NCBI GenBank assembly: GCA_022750415.1
Contig: JAKIVT010000004.1
Span: 1 to 54,969, forward strand
Direction: 5' to 3'
From: Thermoplasmata archaeon
GTDB lineage: Archaea; Thermoplasmatota; Thermoplasmata; Lutacidiplasmatales; UBA184
DNA: 54,969 nt
Shown here: positions 51,525 through 54,969 of the stretch, in pieces
How the letters are laid out: each line of letters begins with the position of its first letter
Numbering within the stretch: the stretch's first letter is position 1
Translations under genes and position numbers: made by a program
The notes under the pieces: generated by a model
Databases searched by the model: none
The model's input: the letters and a program-made list of their open reading frames with translations, nothing else
What the model was told of the DNA's origin: nothing

Positions 51525-51747
51525 TTTCGGCGTGCCGACAGACACGATTACGAGCATCCAGGTCCACGAATCCACGAGGCGGCTCCTCGAGAGTCGGAAG
51601 CGAGGTGGAGAGAGCTACGACGACGTGATCCTCGACCTCATCGACCAGGAGCCTACGGAGGCGGAGATTCGAGAGTTCGATCGGAGGATGCGGAAGGGAG
51701 GTCCGGGCATCCCCCTCGAAGAGACACGCAAGCGGCTCGGACTGTAG
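51511..51747 (+). CDS. Antitoxin, RHH-like (pair 3)
   Basis: A 78-residue protein. DTITSIQVHESTRRLLESRK is the ribbon-helix part; SYDDVILDLIDQEPTEAEIREF and the terminal EETRKRLGL resemble the ends of antitoxins 1 and 2. ATG 51511 is preferred over an upstream GTG because a promoter-like element lies directly before it. The toxin GTG follows the stop without a gap. Confidence 0.8.
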   Translation: MEPIDFGVPTDTITSIQVHESTRRLLESRKRGGESYDDVILDLIDQEPTEAEIREFDRRMRKGGPGIPLEETRKRLGL

Positions 51748-52041
51748 GTGCCCCCGGCGTACAGAGTCGAGCATCGCCCGGCGGCCGAGCGCGAGCTCGA
51801 TCTGCTCCCGCGGGAAACGCAGCTCCGCGTGATCGCGGCCCTCGTGCGACTATTATTTCGACCGATGGGTGGAGACCCGATGCTCGACATCCGACAAGTA
51901 CGAGATGCAGCGGGGATTTGGCGGCTGTCCGTCGCGGGTTGGAGGGTGTTCTACCGCGTGGACGGCCGGGTGGTATCGATTGTAGGCTATCGGCCCCGAA
52001 GTTCCTCCACGTACTCCGACCTCCGAAAGCCTCCCCGATAG
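51748..52041 (+). CDS. RelE/ParE-superfamily toxin (pair 3)
   Basis: A 97-residue protein starting with GTG immediately after the antitoxin TAG. YRVEHRPAAERELDLLPRET, DIRQVRDAAGIWRLSVAGWR and VFYRVDGRVVSIVGYRPRSS give the RelE pattern: helices, then IWRLSV..WRVFY. It is the best match of the three to classic RelE-type toxins (xxR in the last strand). Confidence 0.87.
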   Translation: MPPAYRVEHRPAAERELDLLPRETQLRVIAALVRLLFRPMGGDPMLDIRQVRDAAGIWRLSVAGWRVFYRVDGRVVSIVGYRPRSSSTYSDLRKPPR

Positions 52042-52204
52042 ACTCGCCCTGCCTGTCAGGGGTACGATGGTCCCGGACATCGATCGGTCGATGGGAGTCT
52101 AACCCGGCACCGTGCCGGTCCGGACAGGCCCTCAAAGGGTTCGAGGTAGGAGAAATGGGGGGCGGGCCTCGAATCTTGCCGACTCGGGCAGATGCGTAGA
52201 CGGG

Positions 52205-52277
52205 TAGCCCCGAGCGGATTCGAACCGCTGTCGCCGGCTCCAAAGGCCAGCATGCTTGGCCACTACACCACGGGGCT
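52205..52277 (-). tRNA. tRNA-Gln (anticodon UUG)
   Basis: Read on the minus strand the 73 nt fold as a tRNA: acceptor AGCCCCG paired with CGGGGCT and discriminator A; D arm GTG ... CAT; anticodon stem CTGGC/GCCGG with loop CTTTGGA, anticodon TTG at 34-36; T arm AGCGG-TTCGAAT-CCGCT. No intron and no encoded CCA. Its 3' end (bases 52205-52222 on the plus strand) is the sequence repeated to the left. A TATA-like CCTTTAGTAAC lies about 31 bp before the 5' end. Confidence 0.93.
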
Positions 52278-52302
52278 GCGGCCCGCGACCTCGCCCCAGT
52301 TA

Positions 52303-52313
52303 CTAAAGGAATC
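52303..52313 (-). promoter_or_regulatory. TATA box of the tRNA-Gln gene
   Basis: Minus-strand CCTTTAGTAAC is centred about 31 bp upstream of the mature tRNA 5' end. It is an A+T-rich patch in an otherwise very GC-rich stretch. Confidence 0.5.
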
Positions 52314-52367
52314 TCCCGCCGGTCCGCCGAGCCCACGTTCCAAATACGCCGGGGAGATTCAACTGCT

Positions 52368-53834
52368 GTGCGCCGAACGAAACTCTTCATCACCGTCGGG
52401 CCAGCGAGCGCAACCCCGGCCGTCATCGACCGGATGCTCGGCCTGGGGGTCGACGCGTTCCGCGTCAATTTCTCGCACGGCACCGATGAGGAACATCGGG
52501 CCACCTTGCGGTGGCTCCGGTCCGCGGGCGAACGTTCCGGGCGGGACATCGCAACAGTGGGGGACCTCCAGGGTCCGAAAATTCGAATCGGAGAGATCGC
52601 GGGGGGTGCCGTGCACTTGGACGACGGACAACACTGGACGCTCGACGACTCGAGTCTTCCGGGGGACGCTCGTCGGGTTTCGGTCCCCCACCTGAACCTG
52701 AGGACCGCGGTCCGTGCCGGCGACCCGCTTCTGTTGGGCGACGGCTCCATCGAAATGACGGCGGTCCGGTCGGAAAAGGGCTCGGTACTCGTCGAGGTCC
52801 AGCACGGTGGCGTGGTCTCCTCCCGCGCGGGACTCTTCCTCCCAAGGGCGCACCTCCGGACCGATCTGCTCGAAGGGAAGGACCTCCACGATCTCGAGAT
52901 TGCCCTCTCCGAGGGCGTCGACTTCCTCGCCCTTTCCTTCGTTCGAGCGGCTTCGGAGATCCGGAGCATCCGGACTCGCCTGCAGCGCCTCGGAAAAGGC
53001 GAGGTCGGGCTCATCGCGAAGATCGAGCGGGCCGAAGCGCTCGCGCACATCGACGGCATTCTCGACGCGGCCGACGGGATCATGATCGCGCGGGGGGACC
53101 TCGGCATCGAGGTGCCCCTGGAGCGGATGGCCGTGGAACAGAAGCGCCTAGTCGCCGCCGCGAATGCGGCCCACAAGCCGGTGGTCGTGGCGACGCAGAT
53201 GCTCCTCAGCATGGTCGATTCCCCCCGACCGACTCGGGCGGAAGCGACCGACGTCGCGAACGCGGTGCTGGATGGGGCAGATGCGGTGATGTTGAGCGAG
53301 GAAAGCGCGGTGGGCCGATTCCCCGTCGAATCGGTGGCGTGGCTCGACCGAATCTGTCGGTCCACCGAGGAGGCGGTCAACGCCGGGACGTTGCAAATCC
53401 CTCGGCGACCGGACGGGACGCGCTCCCAGGATTACGCCGTCGCGGATGCGGCGGTCCGGCTCTCGAACGAGGTGGGAGCCTTGGCCATCGTCACGCCGAC
53501 TCGGTCGGGTCGAACGGCGCGCCTCGTGGCCGCCCGGCGCCCCGCGGCCCCCATCCTGGCCGTCTCCGCCGAGCTCGCGACACGGCGCCGGCTCGCCCTC
53601 TCGTGGGGCGTGGAGGCCCGGGCCTGCCCGTCCGACCTCTCGCTGGATCAGATGCGCGCGCTGGCCGAACAGCTCGTGGCGCAACGGGAGGGAGGGAAAG
53701 GCGGGGGCCAGATCGTCCTCACGGCTGGGTATCCGTTGGAGGGCCGCCCGACGAACCTCGTGACAGTCCTCTCGATGGGGCGGAGCCGCGGTTCGACGCG
53801 ACGAGGACGATCCCCGGAAGCAGTGCCAGACTGA
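52368..53834 (+). CDS. pyk: Pyruvate kinase
   Basis: A 488-residue glycolytic enzyme converting phosphoenolpyruvate and ADP to pyruvate and ATP. It starts FITVGPASATPAVIDRMLGL, then VDAFRVNFSHG, GDLQGPKIRIG, VDFLALSFVRAASEI, LIAKIERAEALAHIDGI (catalytic Lys and metal Glu), GIMIARGDLGIEVP and KPVVVATQML, followed by the C-terminal domain. The usual KIV/TKI start is slightly altered. GTG 52368 follows a TATA-like CAAATACGC by about 25 bp, so the mRNA should be leaderless. The 3' end overlaps the convergent transporter by 116 bp. Confidence 0.95.
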   Translation: MRRTKLFITVGPASATPAVIDRMLGLGVDAFRVNFSHGTDEEHRATLRWLRSAGERSGRDIATVGDLQGPKIRIGEIAGGAVHLDDGQHWTLDDSSLPGDARRVSVPHLNLRTAVRAGDPLLLGDGSIEMTAVRSEKGSVLVEVQHGGVVSSRAGLFLPRAHLRTDLLEGKDLHDLEIALSEGVDFLALSFVRAASEIRSIRTRLQRLGKGEVGLIAKIERAEALAHIDGILDAADGIMIARGDLGIEVPLERMAVEQKRLVAAANAAHKPVVVATQMLLSMVDSPRPTRAEATDVANAVLDGADAVMLSEESAVGRFPVESVAWLDRICRSTEEAVNAGTLQIPRRPDGTRSQDYAVADAAVRLSNEVGALAIVTPTRSGRTARLVAARRPAAPILAVSAELATRRRLALSWGVEARACPSDLSLDQMRALAEQLVAQREGGKGGGQIVLTAGYPLEGRPTNLVTVLSMGRSRGSTRRGRSPEAVPD

Positions 53835-54969
53835 GGGCGCCGGCGTAGAGCCAAGCATCCGTCCAACCGAACTTCTCCACGGCCACGCCGAACAGGACGA
53901 CGAATCCGCTGCCCAACAATACCTGGATCGAATTGACGAACCCAACCCCGAGAGCGAGGCCCTCGCCCTGCGTCTCCGGTAAGTACGTGGGGATCAGGTA
54001 GAGGATCGCGTAGACGACCCCGTCGAGGAATCCGAGCGCCAGGAACAACGGCCCGATCGTCCAGATGGTCGCGAACGGGACGAGGAGGACGAGGAGGCTC
54101 ACCAGAACGCCGAAACCCCCCAGAAGGACGCGCCGGTCCGCGCCCCGCTCGGCGATCCAGCCCCCAAACGGTCCGCCCGGGAACGAGGAGACGACGACGA
54201 GGGCCGTCAGGGTGGCGGCCACGCCTACCCCCCACTCGGGGTGGACCGTGTGGGCAAACTCGACGAAGTCCTGGGCCACGAGGTAGATGGCGGTCCAGAA
54301 CCCCGTTAGGGCGAGCGCGAGCCCCCACATCGACCGACTCCGGAACACCCGGCGTCCGGCCGCGTACACCGCCGAGATCTCCTGGACGGAGCCCTCGGCA
54401 GGCCGCTTGGGCAGGACGAAGTAGGCCGCGGCAGTAGTAGCGAGGAGAGCCGCGCCCCCGAAGCCGAGCGCGGCCGGCCAACCGAACATGAGCCCGAGGC
54501 CCGCGCCGCCGACGAGTCCGATGGCGCCGCCGATGGAGAAGCCGCCGTTGTAGAACCCGATGACCGGGCCCCGCTCGCCCTCCGGGAAGTACGACGCGAT
54601 GAGGCTGAGGGCGGGCGAGAAAAAGAACGCCGCCCCGACTCCGCCGGCGAACCGGACGAGCGCGAGCGCCGGCCAGGAGGGGGCGAAGGCGGTCGCGACC
54701 CCGGCGAGGCCGAAGACCGTGACCCCGACCAGGGAAACCCGCCGGGACCCCCATCGGACCGCGACGAGCCCGGCGGGGACCTGGAAGACCCCGACCCCAA
54801 GGAGGAAGGCGCCCAGGACGACGGCGAGTTGGGTGGGGGACGCGGAAAGGGAGGTCGCGATGAGCGGGAGGACCGCCCCGATGTTGTACCAGTTGAACGC
54901 GTAGACGATCCGGACGACGAACAGAGCGCCCGAGGGAACGGCCCGTCGGCCGGGCGGGAGCTCGGTCAC
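53719..54969 (-). CDS. Major facilitator superfamily transporter
   Basis: At least 416 residues with about twelve helices in two halves. YAFNWYNIGAVLPLIATSL begins helix 1, and AVRWGSRRVSL is the MFS loop between helices 2 and 3. VIGFYNGGFSIGGAIGLVGGAG lies in the middle of the first half, and a second half starts after a loop with EISAVYAAGRRVF. The GTG at 54969 is the last codon of the window, so the gene may start there or beyond it. The substrate is unknown; the family exports or imports small solutes. The last 38 codons run antiparallel over the pyk end. Confidence 0.87.
   Translation of the reverse strand: MTELPPGRRAVPSGALFVVRIVYAFNWYNIGAVLPLIATSLSASPTQLAVVLGAFLLGVGVFQVPAGLVAVRWGSRRVSLVGVTVFGLAGVATAFAPSWPALALVRFAGGVGAAFFFSPALSLIASYFPEGERGPVIGFYNGGFSIGGAIGLVGGAGLGLMFGWPAALGFGGAALLATTAAAYFVLPKRPAEGSVQEISAVYAAGRRVFRSRSMWGLALALTGFWTAIYLVAQDFVEFAHTVHPEWGVGVAATLTALVVVSSFPGGPFGGWIAERGADRRVLLGGFGVLVSLLVLLVPFATIWTIGPLFLALGFLDGVVYAILYLIPTYLPETQGEGLALGVGFVNSIQVLLGSGFVVLFGVAVEKFGWTDAWLYAGALSLALLPGIVLVASNRGSAPSRGLSRGSSGGPPTDTQP

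Noticed and set aside
1-54969. CRISPR arrays, rRNA genes, complete insertion sequences
   Set aside because: No regularly spaced repeats of CRISPR type, no rRNA-like segments and no intact transposase or integrase gene were seen. The spaced tRNA-end repeats are too short and too irregular to be CRISPR.

Overview
The window is a very GC-rich piece of an archaeal chromosome. Archaeal markers are aIF5B, a TFB with an N-terminal zinc ribbon, archaeal-type TruD, a Dpo4-like polymerase with a PIP box, and several transcripts that look leaderless (a TATA-like box about 24-31 bp before the start codon). Secreted proteins carry the VTVTETGLAPGARW-type repeat and a C-terminal membrane anchor, which fits a high-GC member of the Thermoplasmata / Ca. 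Thermoplasmatota. That placement is an inference.

Layout. 0-17.3 kb is core and housekeeping: the TruD end, a KaiC-like ATPase pair, DNA polymerase IV, a TauE/DUF1634 pair, an alkaline-phosphatase-like enzyme, aIF5B, TFB, an HDAC-like deacetylase, a DEAD-box helicase, a cysteine-cluster protein, a CPA2 antiporter and adenylylsulfate kinase. 17.5-28 kb is ion transport: a phosphate operon pstS-pstCA-pstB with the two permeases fused, a nickel unit (NiCoT transporter and NikR), and kdpABC behind a leader of about 150 nt. 28.2-34.4 kb is a signalling block: a multi-TM protein, a PAS histidine kinase, a CheY-like receiver, a REC-PAS-HPt protein, a divergent receiver and a GvpD/KaiC-like ATPase. 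35.7-40.1 kb pairs a membrane family 2 glycosyltransferase with a large anchored glycoside-hydrolase-like surface protein. Small enzymes-of-unknown-substrate follow to 42 kb.

The accessory part is 42.6-52.3 kb, ending on the right at a tRNA-Gln(UUG) gene on the minus strand. The last 13 bp of that tRNA (AGCCCCGAGCGGR as read on the plus strand) recur five more times in the same orientation at about 46995, 47674, 49404, 50528 and 51389, with weaker copies at 43795, 42628 and possibly 46944. The copies cut the region into short modules of about 0.7-1.7 kb, each with one to three genes. Three consecutive modules each hold a different RHH antitoxin/RelE-ParE-like toxin pair, and an older-looking module holds a wHTH-MNT/HEPN pair. 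No recombinase gene is in the window. I read this as serial capture of small cassettes at a tRNA 3' end, stabilised by toxin-antitoxin pairs: integron-like in logic, but with tRNA-derived boundaries. This is the observation most worth following.

Right of the tRNA the conserved chromosome resumes with pyruvate kinase and a convergent MFS transporter cut by, or starting at, the window edge.
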